Source of the DNA: Mesorhizobium neociceri
Lineage (GTDB): Bacteria; Pseudomonadota; Alphaproteobacteria; Rhizobiales; Rhizobiaceae
DNA length: 64,000 nucleotides
Direction of reading: 5' to 3'
NCBI RefSeq assembly: GCF_013520985.1
Contig: NZ_JACDTY010000002.1
Location: 744,001 to 808,000, forward strand
The number at the start of each line of letters is the position of its first letter. Position 1 is the first letter of the stretch. The notes under the pieces are model-generated. The model saw only the letters and a program-made list of their open reading frames with translations, made no database searches and was not told the origin of the DNA. The position numbers and the translations under genes were made by a program. Below, one piece after another: positions 1 to 7,941 of this stretch.

Positions 1-1
1 G

Positions 2-955
2 ATCCTGGTGGTCGGCGCGGTGGTGGCGATCATCAACCCTCGCTTCCTGCTGCCGATCAATCTTGCCAACACCTCGAACCTGATCGGGCTGTTCGGCATC
101 CTGTCGATCGGCCAGGCCTTCGTCATCATCACCGGCGGCATCGAATTGTCGGTCGGCTCGGTGGTTGCGCTGCTCGGTACGCTGTTCATCGACTTCATCG
201 CCGTACGCGGTTTGGGCTGGCCGATTGCGCTGCCGCTGATCCTGGTGCTCGGCGGCATCATCGGGCTGGTGCATGGCTGGCTGATCACCCGGCTCAAATT
301 GCAGCCCTTCGTGGTGACGCTCTGTGGCCTGCTGATCTATCGCGGCGTGGCGCGCTTCTACACCGCCGACGGCACCGCTGGCTTCGCCTTCGGGCAGAAT
401 TTTCCGGAGCTGGAATTCCTCACCGCCGGCCGGTCGTGGGGCGTGCCGAACAGCTTCATCGCGCTGATCGTCATTTCCATCGTCATGTGGGTGGTGCTGC
501 ACCGCTCGGTGTTCGGCCGCTACCTCTATGCCATCGGCAAGAACGAAGAGGCGGCGAAATATTCCGGCATCCGCACCGGCCGCGTGGTCATGGCCGCCTA
601 TGTCATCTGCGGCGTGCTGACGGCGCTGTCGGCGATCTATTTCGCCATGTATACGCGCTCGATTTCGCCGGCCAGCCACGGCCAGTTCTATGAACTCTAC
701 GCCATCGCCGCGGCCGTGCTCGGCGGCTTCTCGCTGCGCGGCGGCGAGGGCTCGCTGGTCGGCGTCATCCTCGGCACCGTGCTGCTGCAGGAGTTGCAGA
801 ACCTGGTCAACCTGCTCGGCATCCCGTCCTCGCTCAACTTCGCGGTGATGGGTGGCGTGATCCTCATCGGCGTGCTGGTCGACCAGCAATGGGGCGTGTT
901 CCGGGCAAGACGGCTGATGCTCGACGCCAGCCGGAAGAGTGTGGCCGCGGAGTGA
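2..955 (+). CDS. Sugar ABC transporter permease, RbsC family (5' end cut by window)
   Basis: Integral inner-membrane permease of a ribose/monosaccharide-type ABC importer. The frame is open from base 2, so the true start lies upstream; RbsC-type permeases are usually about 320-340 residues, so only a short N-terminus is missing. The visible protein is almost entirely hydrophobic helices. It contains the family segment around ITGGIELSVGSVVAL and, near the C-terminus, AAAVLGGFSLRGGEGSLVG. It ends in a charged cytoplasmic tail and a TGA. No binding protein or ATPase is visible downstream; they presumably lie before the window. The substrate cannot be read from the sequence. It converges on the minus-strand phn genes across an inverted repeat. 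Confidence 0.88.
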   Translation: MLVVGAVVAIINPRFLLPINLANTSNLIGLFGILSIGQAFVIITGGIELSVGSVVALLGTLFIDFIAVRGLGWPIALPLILVLGGIIGLVHGWLITRLKLQPFVVTLCGLLIYRGVARFYTADGTAGFAFGQNFPELEFLTAGRSWGVPNSFIALIVISIVMWVVLHRSVFGRYLYAIGKNEEAAKYSGIRTGRVVMAAYVICGVLTALSAIYFAMYTRSISPASHGQFYELYAIAAAVLGGFSLRGGEGSLVGVILGTVLLQELQNLVNLLGIPSSLNFAVMGGVILIGVLVDQQWGVFRARRLMLDASRKSVAAE

Positions 956-969
956 TCGCCGCGCTTCTT

Positions 970-1157
970 ACCTTCTCCCCTTGTGGGAGAAGGTGGCCTC
1001 GCGAAGCGAGGTCGGATGAGGGGTGTTCCAGCTTGGCGGAAACTTTCATCTAATCAAGGCATTCGGTGGCAGGCTGCCAGTGCCGCATTCCTTCGCGCAC
1101 CCCTCATCCGTCTCGGCGCTGCGCGCCGATCCACCTTCTCCCACAAGGGGAGAAGGT
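970..1157. repeat. Inverted pair of CTTCTCCCC-type palindromic elements
   Basis: Two copies of one element face each other. Copy one (970-1025) reads ACCTTCTCCCCTTGTGGGAG and ends in GATGAGGGGTG. Copy two (1098-1157) begins CACCCCTCATCC and ends in the reverse complement of the first. Each copy carries its own small CTTCTCCC/GGGAGAAG hairpin and the pair can fold together. It lies between convergent genes, so it may serve as a bidirectional terminator (inference). Related copies are at 5991-6044 and 17341-17526. Confidence 0.8.
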
Positions 1158-1165
1158 AAAGGGCG

Positions 1166-1792
1166 CTAAATCACGCCGGACATATCCGAGAACGCCATCG
1201 CCTTGCGCAGCACTTCGGCGAAGCGCTCGCCGGCGGTTTCGCGCGGGCCGCCATTGTCGATCGAGGTGACGCCGGGTCCGGACAAAGCGACGTTGGCGCT
1301 GCGGGCGAGGCGGGCGAGCACTTCGCCACGCGACTCGCGGCCGCGCTGGGCCAGGCGTTCGGCGAGGATTTCCGGCGCGGCGGTGATCTCGACGACAGCC
1401 AGATTGGCGTAGCGTTCGCGCAGGACCGGGATAACCCCGCGCGACACATTGGCGACCGCCACATGGCCATTGGCTATCGACCAGTCGACATCGGCCGGGA
1501 TGCCGTAGCGCAGGCCGTGCGCCTCCCAGGAAATCGCGAAGGCGCCGTCGGCTTCGGCCTCGACAAAGGCGGCGTCGGCCAGCGTATCGTGATCCTCGCT
1601 TGCGGCGTCGCTCGGTCTGGTGATGACCCGGCGCACGAACTCCAGCCTTGTCTCGTCGGCAAACAGCGCCCTGGCATAGCCAATCACCGTATCCTTGCCG
1701 GCGCCGCTTGGGCCGACGACGGCGACGAAGACGCCGTTGCGGACCGGAAAAGCCCCGGCGGTGAGTTCGCGTTCGATCGAGGCCGAGACCAT
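1166..1792 (-). CDS. phnN: Ribose 1,5-bisphosphate phosphokinase PhnN
   Basis: Predicted to phosphorylate ribose 1,5-bisphosphate to PRPP with ATP, the salvage step after phosphonate C-P cleavage. The 208-residue protein has a guanylate-kinase-like fold with a P-loop near residues 27-35 (VGPSGAGKDT), followed by FVRRVITRPSD and ISWEAHGLRYGIP, all typical of PhnN. Its ATG shares one base with the phnM stop (TGATG), so the two are translationally coupled. Length is normal. No C-P lyase core genes (phnG-phnL) are visible, so its substrate must come from enzymes encoded elsewhere. Confidence 0.93.
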   Translation of the reverse strand: MVSASIERELTAGAFPVRNGVFVAVVGPSGAGKDTVIGYARALFADETRLEFVRRVITRPSDAASEDHDTLADAAFVEAEADGAFAISWEAHGLRYGIPADVDWSIANGHVAVANVSRGVIPVLRERYANLAVVEITAAPEILAERLAQRGRESRGEVLARLARSANVALSGPGVTSIDNGGPRETAGERFAEVLRKAMAFSDMSGVI

Positions 1793-2931
1793 CAGGCGAC
1801 CCGGCGTCCCTGGCGCCAGACGGTCCGCACGACCGGCACATGATCGTCGACGCGCACACGCACCAGATCGGCACGGCGGCCCGGTTCGATGACGCCGCGG
1901 TCGCTGAGGCCGATGGCCTCGGCAGGGTTCTTCGACACCATGGCAACCGCCTGCGGCAGGGAAATGCCTTCGACGACATCACCGAGGAAGAAGGCCGACT
2001 GGATCAGGCTGAACGGAATGTAGTCGGACGACAAGATGTCGAGCAGACCATCGCCGGCCAACGTGCGGGCCGAGACGTTGCCCGAGTGCGAGGCGCCACG
2101 CATGACATTGGGAGCGCCCATGAGCACGCCGAGCCCGGCATCCTTGGAGGCTTTGGCGGCTTCGAGCGTGGTCGGGAATTCGGCGACCCGCACGCCTTGC
2201 TCAATCGCCTCGTCGACATGGCCTGATGTGGCGTCGTCATGGCTTGCCAGCACGATGCCGCGCTCCTGGCAGGCGGCAGAGATCGCCACCCGGTTCGGTC
2301 CCGAGTTCCGCGCCGACTCACTCATTCGCTTTTCGCAGAACAGCTTGAAGTCGCGATCGGTCAGCTTCAACTTGCGCTGGTAGTAGTAGGCGTAGGTTTC
2401 GAGGTTGACGAACTGGCGCTGTCCCGGCGCATGGTCCATCAGCGATGCCAGCCTGACCCGTTCGTCGCCATCGAAATTGGCGAAGGCCTGCAGGCAATCC
2501 GGCGCCGAGACCTCGCAGCGCAGATGCAGGAAGTGATCGGCGCGCAGGCGATCCTGCTGAACACTGTCCTCGATGGCATCGGCGAGCTTGCGGATATCGT
2601 CGGAGGTGAGGTCGGCGTCCTCGTCCATGCCGACGCGCAAGGCATCGAGTACGGTGGTGATGCCGGCCGTGGCGACCTGAGCGTCATGCGCGAGCACGGC
2701 GGCGATCGGGTTCCAGCGCACTTTCGGCCGCGGCGCGTAATGGCCTTCGAGATGGTCGGTGTGGAGTTCGACCAGGCCGGGAATGATGTAGTCGCCGCCC
2801 ATATCCTCGCCGGTTCGCCCGGCGCCGGCGTCGATGCCGGCGATTAGGCCGTTGCGCAGCAGCAGCGACCCTTCGACGATTTCGTCGGCAAGCACGATGC
2901 GGGCGTTGGTCAGAACGGTCTCGGCAGTCAT
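1792..2931 (-). CDS. phnM: Alpha-D-ribose 1-methylphosphonate 5-triphosphate diphosphatase PhnM
   Basis: Amidohydrolase-superfamily enzyme of the C-P lyase pathway that removes pyrophosphate from the 5-triphosphate intermediate. The 379-residue product starts MTAETVLTNARIVLADE. It shows GLVELHTDHLEGHYAPRP, in which the HTD and nearby His are metal ligands, and later LASHDDATSGHVDEA. The frame stays open about 900 nt upstream, but that extension overlaps the next gene and has no family similarity, so the ATG at 2931 was chosen. It overlaps phnN by one base and follows the 2H-phosphoesterase gene by about 20 nt, consistent with a three-gene operon. Confidence 0.94.
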   Translation of the reverse strand: MTAETVLTNARIVLADEIVEGSLLLRNGLIAGIDAGAGRTGEDMGGDYIIPGLVELHTDHLEGHYAPRPKVRWNPIAAVLAHDAQVATAGITTVLDALRVGMDEDADLTSDDIRKLADAIEDSVQQDRLRADHFLHLRCEVSAPDCLQAFANFDGDERVRLASLMDHAPGQRQFVNLETYAYYYQRKLKLTDRDFKLFCEKRMSESARNSGPNRVAISAACQERGIVLASHDDATSGHVDEAIEQGVRVAEFPTTLEAAKASKDAGLGVLMGAPNVMRGASHSGNVSARTLAGDGLLDILSSDYIPFSLIQSAFFLGDVVEGISLPQAVAMVSKNPAEAIGLSDRGVIEPGRRADLVRVRVDDHVPVVRTVWRQGRRVA

Positions 2932-2951
2932 TTCAGGCAGTCCTTGGCTCG

Positions 2952-3659
2952 TCAGGCGGTTTTTCGGGCGGTGCGGCGCCCAAGCGCATGGTGCGAGAGC
3001 ACCATGAACGGAGCGCCCGGTTCGGTTTCGACAAACAGCGTCAGCGCATCCACCAGCACCGGCTGCTGCAGCACCTCGGCGAACAGGCTGTCGATTGCTG
3101 CGCGCAGACGTTGGCTTTCCTGTGGCCCGGCCCGGCCGGACAGCGTCATGTGGAAGCGAAAGGTCTCGAAGACATAGGGGTAGCCCCACTGGCAGAGATT
3201 GCGGAATTCGGCCGGCTTCAGCGAATCCGGGCTGCGGCGTTCGATTTCCGCTTCGGTGAGCGGCGCGCGAAAACGGTCGAAGCCCAGCACGACGTCGTCG
3301 GCGAAACGGTTGAGCGACGGCAGCGGCCCTTCCGTCACCAAAGCGAAGAAGCCATCGATCTGGCTGACGATAAGGCGCGGGATGGTCACCGTCGGTGTTG
3401 CCTCGGCAAAGGCGTCCAGCGCCGCGCGCAGCGAGGCTTCCGTCTCGTTGGCGGCCAACCGGAAGGGCGCCTTCAGTGTCGCGTGAAAACCGTAGCGCCG
3501 GGCCGAGGCGGTGTGGAAGGCGACTTCCGCGGCCGACAGGTCGGCCACCGCCTCGACCGGCCTTGTGGCGGCGCCGAAAGGGTCGCGTCCCAGCCAGTTG
3601 GCGGCGAGCCGCGCCAAGGGCTCGTCCTGCCTCGGGGTGAAATAGATGGCGTAGCGCAT
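2952..3659 (-). CDS. DUF1045 family 2H-phosphoesterase-like phosphonate metabolism protein
   Basis: This 235-residue protein belongs to the DUF1045 family commonly found with phn genes. It contains two H-x-T motifs, GFHATLKAPF near residue 60 and FHMTLSG near residue 170, which is the catalytic signature of the 2H phosphoesterase superfamily. By context it may open the 5-phosphoribosyl 1,2-cyclic phosphate made after C-P cleavage, the role of PhnP elsewhere; this is inference. It is the first gene of a set with phnM and phnN. Starts at ATG (MRYAIYFTP). Nothing was recognised in the 138 nt upstream apart from space for a promoter. Confidence 0.85.
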   Translation of the reverse strand: MRYAIYFTPRQDEPLARLAANWLGRDPFGAATRPVEAVADLSAAEVAFHTASARRYGFHATLKAPFRLAANETEASLRAALDAFAEATPTVTIPRLIVSQIDGFFALVTEGPLPSLNRFADDVVLGFDRFRAPLTEAEIERRSPDSLKPAEFRNLCQWGYPYVFETFRFHMTLSGRAGPQESQRLRAAIDSLFAEVLQQPVLVDALTLFVETEPGAPFMVLSHHALGRRTARKTA

Positions 3660-3797
3660 CGAAAATCCTCGTCAGCCCGCTGCCATAGGTGATTTCCATG
3701 ACGGATTGACGAAGCTTTGAAGGGTTTTCGATAGCAAATCGACCAGACAAGTCCTTAGCCGACGATTTTTTCCAACTGGACCAATAGCTTGCGCTGT

Positions 3798-4610
3798 TCA
3801 GACCTTCATCAGCCATTCGTGCTCGGGCGCATTGTAGAATTTCCACGTCCGCTTCGGTCCGGCCATGACGTTGAGATAATAGAGATCGTAGCCATGGCAG
3901 GCGGCGCAGGGGTGATAGCCCTTGGGCACCAGCACGACGTCGCCATCCTCGATCGCCATCGCTTCGTCGAGATCGCGATGCCCGTTCTTGTCGGCGTCGG
4001 TGTAGACGCGCTGGAAGGCAAAGCCCTGCGGCGGGTTGAGGCGGTGATAGTAGGTTTCCTCAAGATAGGATTCGGCCGGCAGATTGTCCTGGTCGTGCTT
4101 GTGCGGCGGATAGCTCGATGTGTGGCCACCGGGCGTGATGACCTCGACCACCAGCAGCGAGTCCGCCGGCTTGCCCTCCGGCAGGATGTTGGTGACATAG
4201 CGCGTGTTGGTGCCCTTGCCGCGCACCTCTTGCCCGAGATCGTTGGGCGCGATGACGCGCACCGGCAGCCCGCCGCCATGGCCTGGGGCCGAGCAGACAG
4301 CCAGTTCGAGGTCAGTGTCGGCGGTGACCGACCAGTCCGACCCCTCAGGGATATAAACCGACCACGGCTTGCCCTCGAAGGGCGACATGCGCTCACCGAG
4401 CAGGCCGAGTTCCTGGCCGCCGGCTTCCGCTTTGCCCTTGCCGGTGACGAAGACCAGGCAGACTTCGCAATCGCCGGTCTTTCCCGAGGCGTTTTCGCCC
4501 GGCTTCAGCCGGTGCAGGTCGAAGCCGACATAGGTCCAGCCGGCGCTTTGCGGCGTGACATGGGCGACACGGCCATGGCCCTTGTCGGCTTTGACGAGCA
4601 GTTTCGACAT
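3798..4610 (-). CDS. iolB: 5-deoxy-glucuronate isomerase IolB
   Basis: Converts 5-deoxy-D-glucuronate to 2-deoxy-5-keto-D-gluconate in cytosolic myo-inositol breakdown. The 270-residue protein is a bicupin. It has the typical SSYPPHKHDQDNLPAESYLEETYYHRL segment (positions about 150-180; His and Glu are metal ligands) and VPKGYHPCAACHGYDLYYLNVMAGP near the C-terminus. The start has a strong Shine-Dalgarno sequence (AGGAGAG). It is the last of the iol genes in transcription order, separated from iolE by a small membrane-protein gene and a 198-nt gap holding an inverted repeat, which may set it apart transcriptionally. Confidence 0.96.
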   Translation of the reverse strand: MSKLLVKADKGHGRVAHVTPQSAGWTYVGFDLHRLKPGENASGKTGDCEVCLVFVTGKGKAEAGGQELGLLGERMSPFEGKPWSVYIPEGSDWSVTADTDLELAVCSAPGHGGGLPVRVIAPNDLGQEVRGKGTNTRYVTNILPEGKPADSLLVVEVITPGGHTSSYPPHKHDQDNLPAESYLEETYYHRLNPPQGFAFQRVYTDADKNGHRDLDEAMAIEDGDVVLVPKGYHPCAACHGYDLYYLNVMAGPKRTWKFYNAPEHEWLMKV

Positions 4611-4659
4611 TTTTGTCTCTCCTATCGCAAAATCTTCGAGGCCGGCCGAGGCCTCCCGA

Positions 4660-4721
4660 CTTCGTCATCCTAGGGCGTAGCAGGAGCGAAGCTCCGTCGC
4701 GGAGACCCTAGGATGACGAAG
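4660..4721. repeat. Perfect 16-bp inverted repeat with nested hairpin
   Basis: Arms CTTCGTCATCCTAGGG (4660-4675) and CCCTAGGATGACGAAG (4706-4721) are exact reverse complements around a 30-nt centre that itself contains GGAGCGAAGCTCC. No T-run follows on either strand. It resembles short intergenic mosaic elements of rhizobia and lies just upstream of iolB. Confidence 0.8.
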
Positions 4722-4808
4722 CGAGGAGCGTTCCCGCCAATCACCAACGTATGCGATCCATCACGCGCGCAGTGTCCGATCCGCAAGCCCTTCCGCGCCA
4801 TGGACCGC

Positions 4809-5021
4809 TTACTCCTTTGGCTCGACCGGAGGCTTCGCTTCCTCGGCCGGCTTGTACAGATAAAAAAACTGCCAGACGGCGTAGGCGGCGAAGCCAAGCG
4901 CGATGACGCCCCAGAACGGCGTGCCGGAGGCAAATTCAATTCCGGCCCAGATCACGCAGACGGCGACGACGGCAACGCGCCGCCACAGCGGGCGGAAGAA
5001 AGGGTGCTCGTAATCCTTCAT
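4809..5021 (-). CDS. Small two-helix membrane protein (DUF3329-like)
   Basis: A 70-residue protein with a short basic N-terminus (MKDYEHPFFRPLWRR), two hydrophobic stretches (about residues 16-32 and 36-55) and a charged, proline-rich tail. It looks like the small DUF3329-type membrane proteins found in rhizobial operons; the assignment is by general resemblance only. It begins 9 nt after the iolE stop and so is probably co-transcribed. Its role in inositol metabolism is unknown. Confidence 0.65.
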   Translation of the reverse strand: MKDYEHPFFRPLWRRVAVVAVCVIWAGIEFASGTPFWGVIALGFAAYAVWQFFYLYKPAEEAKPPVEPKE

Positions 5022-5030
5022 CGGATCGCC

Positions 5031-5948
5031 TCAGGCATTGGGAAAGCCCTGCGTCTCCACAGTGTAGCCGGCAGCCGTCATTACGCGTATCAGTTCCTTG
5101 TGGCCGACCTGCGCCATTTTCAGCGGCGGGTTCTTCTTCGGATCCTGCTCGGCCTCGACGACGAACCAGCCTTCATAGCCATGGTCGGCAAAGCGCTGCA
5201 CGATGGCGCCGAAATCGAGCGAACCGTCGCCCGGCACGGTGAAGGCGCCGAGCGCCACGGCATCGAGGAAAGACTGTTTCGTGCGGTCGAGGCCGTCGAT
5301 CACGGCCATGCGCACATCCTTCACATGGACATGGCTGATGCGCTTGTGGTGGTTGTCGATGGCGCGCAGCACGTCGCCGCCGGCAAAGGCGAGATGGCCG
5401 GCATCGAGCAGCAGCGGAATGCCGTCGCCGGAATGGCGCATGAAGGCATCGAGCTCCGGTTCGGTCTCGACCACCGCCGCCATGTGGTGGTGATAGGACA
5501 GCGGCATACCCTGTTCGGCGCACCATTCGCCGAATTCGGTCAGGCGCCTTGCATAGGCCTTCATCTCGTCGCTGGTGAGTTTCGGCTTGGTGGCGAGCGG
5601 CTTGGAGCGGTCGCCCTGGATCGAGCGGCCGACCTCGCCATAGACGATGCAAGGCGCGTTGACCGCCTTGAACAGGTCGATCATCGGCTGGATGCGATCC
5701 TTGTTCTTGCCCATGTCCTCGTCGACCAGCGTGCCGGAGAACCAGCCGCCGCACAGCGTCACGTCGGCCTTTTTCAAGATCGGCAGCATGACAGCGGGGT
5801 CGTTGGGAAAGCGCCGGCCCATTTCCATGCCGGTGAAGCCGGCCGAACGCGACTGGCGCAGACATTCTTCCAGCGAGACATCGTCGCTGAGTTCGGCAAG
5901 ATCATCGTTCCACCACGCAATGGGGGACATGCCCAGTTTGGCTTTCAA
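5031..5948 (-). CDS. iolE: Inosose dehydratase IolE
   Basis: Dehydrates scyllo-inosose (2-keto-myo-inositol) to 3D-trihydroxycyclohexane-1,2-dione, the second step of inositol breakdown. The 305-residue TIM-barrel protein of the AP-endonuclease-2-like family opens with MKAKLGMSPIAWWNDDL and carries SYHHHMAAVVETEPELD and LLLDAGHLAFAGGD, both characteristic of IolE and MocC. Translation probably begins at TTG (5948) behind CGGAGTGA. It is preceded by iolD and followed closely by a small membrane-protein gene. It also resembles the rhizopine protein MocC, but the adjacent iolD, iolC and iolB favour iolE. Confidence 0.95.
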   Translation of the reverse strand: MKAKLGMSPIAWWNDDLAELSDDVSLEECLRQSRSAGFTGMEMGRRFPNDPAVMLPILKKADVTLCGGWFSGTLVDEDMGKNKDRIQPMIDLFKAVNAPCIVYGEVGRSIQGDRSKPLATKPKLTSDEMKAYARRLTEFGEWCAEQGMPLSYHHHMAAVVETEPELDAFMRHSGDGIPLLLDAGHLAFAGGDVLRAIDNHHKRISHVHVKDVRMAVIDGLDRTKQSFLDAVALGAFTVPGDGSLDFGAIVQRFADHGYEGWFVVEAEQDPKKNPPLKMAQVGHKELIRVMTAAGYTVETQGFPNA

Positions 5949-5990
5949 GTCGTCACTCCGGATTAGAACTGTTCACTACCTGTTGGTTGG

Positions 5991-6044
5991 CGCTGCCCCT
6001 CATCCGCCTGCCGGCACCTTCTCCCCGTGAAACGGGGAGAAGGG
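5991..6044. repeat. CTTCTCCCC-type palindromic element (single copy)
   Basis: CGCTGCCCCTCATCCGCCTG followed by CACCTTCTCCCCGTGAAACG and GGGAGAAGG. It has the same layout as the elements at 970-1157 and 17341-17526. It lies in the 115-nt gap between iolD and iolE, so an operon transcript would carry its CTCCCCGT/ACGGGGAG hairpin. Confidence 0.75.
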
Positions 6045-6063
6045 AGGAACTCCAGCACCTACA

Positions 6064-7914
6064 TCAATCGCCGATGGTCTGCATCTGCCGCTTTTCGTCG
6101 TAGGCTTTGCGCGCCGCGTTGACCTGGCTGCGCGCCGAGACTTCCGGCACCGCCACATCCCACCACGTGCCGCCGGCGTCGGTGGAAACCAGCGGGTCGG
6201 TGTCGATGACCAGCACGGTGGTGCGATCGTTCTTTTTCGCCTTCTGCAGCGCATTCTCAAGGCCGGCGATCGACGGCACTTTTTCTGCTATCGCGCCCAT
6301 GCTTGCGGCATGCGCGGCGAAGTCGATGTCGGGCAGGATTTCGTGGCGCGAGTCCTTGAGCAAATTGTTGAAGTTGGCGCCGCCGGTGGCCATCTGCAGC
6401 CGGTTGATGCAGCCATAGCCCCTGTTGTCGAGCAACACGATGGTGAGCTTGAGGCCGAGCATCACCGAAGTGGCGATCTCGGAATTCAGCATCAAATAGG
6501 AGCCGTCGCCTATCATGACGACGACCTCTTCGCCGGGCTTGGCCATCTTTGCACCGAGGCCGCCGGCGATCTCGTAGCCCATGGTCGAGAAGCCATATTC
6601 AGCGTGATAGGAGCCAGGCGCGCCGGCCTGCCAAAGCTTGTGCAATTCGCCCGGCAAACCGCCGGCGGCATGCAGCAAGGTCACGCCCGAACCCAGCGCG
6701 CGCTGCACGGCGCCGATCACCTGCGCATCCGAAGGGAAGGCGGCGTTGGTCGAGGCCGTCACCTTGCCGGCATCGGCCTGCCAGGCCTTTTTGCCTGTGG
6801 CCGAATTGTCGGTCCAGGCGGACGGCGCCTTCCAACCCTTAAGCGCAGAACCGAGTTCAGCGAGCCCTTCGGCCGCATCGGCGACCAGCGGCAACGCGCG
6901 GTGCTTGCTGGCATCGAAAGGCTGGACGTTGAGCCCAATGATGGTCTTGCCGGAATTCTTGAACAGCGCCCACGAGCCGGTGGTGAAATCCTGCAAGCGC
7001 GTGCCGATGGCGAGCACGACATCGGCTTCCTCGGCCAGCCGGTTGGCGGCGGACGTGCCGGTGACGCCGACCGCCGCCATGTTGAGCGGGTGTGTATCCG
7101 GCAGCGAAGATTTGCCGCCTTGGGTCTCGCAGACCGGAATGCCGGCACCTTCGGCGAATTTTGCCAGTTCGCCGGAGGCCTGCGAATAGAGCACGCCGCC
7201 GCCGGCGATGATCAGCGGCTTTTTCGCACCCTTGAGCGCCGCGACCGCGGCCGCCAGTTCGCCGCGGTCCGGGCGCGGCCGGCGCTGGCGCCAGACGCGC
7301 TCGGCGAAAAAGCTTTCGGGATAGTCATAGGCTTCGGCCTGTACGTCCTGGCAGAGCGACAGCGTCACCGGGCCGCAATCGGCCGGATCGGTCAGCACCT
7401 GCATGGTGCGGGCCAGTGCCGGAATGATCTGCTCCGGCCGGGTGATACGGTCGAAATAGCGCGACACCGGGCGGAAGCAGTCATTGACCGTCGCCGTGCC
7501 GTCGGAAAAGTCCTCGGCCTGCTGCAGCACCGGATCAGGAATGCGGTTGGCGAAGACGTCGCCCGGCAAAAACAGGACGGGCAACCTGTTTACATGCGCC
7601 AGGGCTGCCGCCGTCACCATGTTGAGCGCGCCGGGGCCGATGGACGAGGTGGCGGCCATGAAGCGGCGGCGGAAATTGGCCTTGCCATAGGCGATCGCCG
7701 CATGCGCCATCGCCTGCTCGTTGTGGGCGCGGAAGGTCGGCAGTTCGTCGCGCACCTGGTAGAGCGCCTCGCCGATGCCGGCGACATTGCCGTGGCCGAA
7801 GATCGCCCAGACGCCGCCGAAGATCGGCACTTTTGTGCCGTCGATCTCGGTCATCTGCTTGCTCAGAAAGCGGGTCAGCGCCTGCGCCATCGTCAGGCGG
7901 ATTGTCTTGCTCAT
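6064..7914 (-). CDS. iolD: 3D-(3,5/4)-trihydroxycyclohexane-1,2-dione acylhydrolase IolD
   Basis: Thiamine-diphosphate-dependent ring-opening hydrolase of inositol catabolism, giving 5-deoxy-D-glucuronate. The 616-residue protein has the three-domain ThDP layout. The N-terminal PYR domain includes FGHGNVAGIGEAL; the central domain includes PLIIAGGGVLYSQAS; the C-terminal PP domain has MIGDGSYLMLNSEIATS and LLDNRGYGCINRLQ, the GDG-to-N cofactor motif. A strong GGAGGA ribosome site precedes the ATG. It lies 27 nt downstream of iolC and upstream of iolE, in the usual rhizobial iolC-iolD-iolE order. Confidence 0.97.
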   Translation of the reverse strand: MSKTIRLTMAQALTRFLSKQMTEIDGTKVPIFGGVWAIFGHGNVAGIGEALYQVRDELPTFRAHNEQAMAHAAIAYGKANFRRRFMAATSSIGPGALNMVTAAALAHVNRLPVLFLPGDVFANRIPDPVLQQAEDFSDGTATVNDCFRPVSRYFDRITRPEQIIPALARTMQVLTDPADCGPVTLSLCQDVQAEAYDYPESFFAERVWRQRRPRPDRGELAAAVAALKGAKKPLIIAGGGVLYSQASGELAKFAEGAGIPVCETQGGKSSLPDTHPLNMAAVGVTGTSAANRLAEEADVVLAIGTRLQDFTTGSWALFKNSGKTIIGLNVQPFDASKHRALPLVADAAEGLAELGSALKGWKAPSAWTDNSATGKKAWQADAGKVTASTNAAFPSDAQVIGAVQRALGSGVTLLHAAGGLPGELHKLWQAGAPGSYHAEYGFSTMGYEIAGGLGAKMAKPGEEVVVMIGDGSYLMLNSEIATSVMLGLKLTIVLLDNRGYGCINRLQMATGGANFNNLLKDSRHEILPDIDFAAHAASMGAIAEKVPSIAGLENALQKAKKNDRTTVLVIDTDPLVSTDAGGTWWDVAVPEVSARSQVNAARKAYDEKRQMQTIGD

Positions 7915-7941
7915 GGTGTTTTCCTCCGCGGCGTCGCGCCT

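Noticed and set aside
2932..3846. 900-nt upstream extension of the phnM frame
   Set aside because: Overlaps the DUF1045 gene on the same strand; PhnM proteins start at the chosen ATG.
4713..5966. Open frame of 417 codons on the plus strand opposite iolE
   Set aside because: Shadow of iolE; no recognisable domain and no ribosome site.
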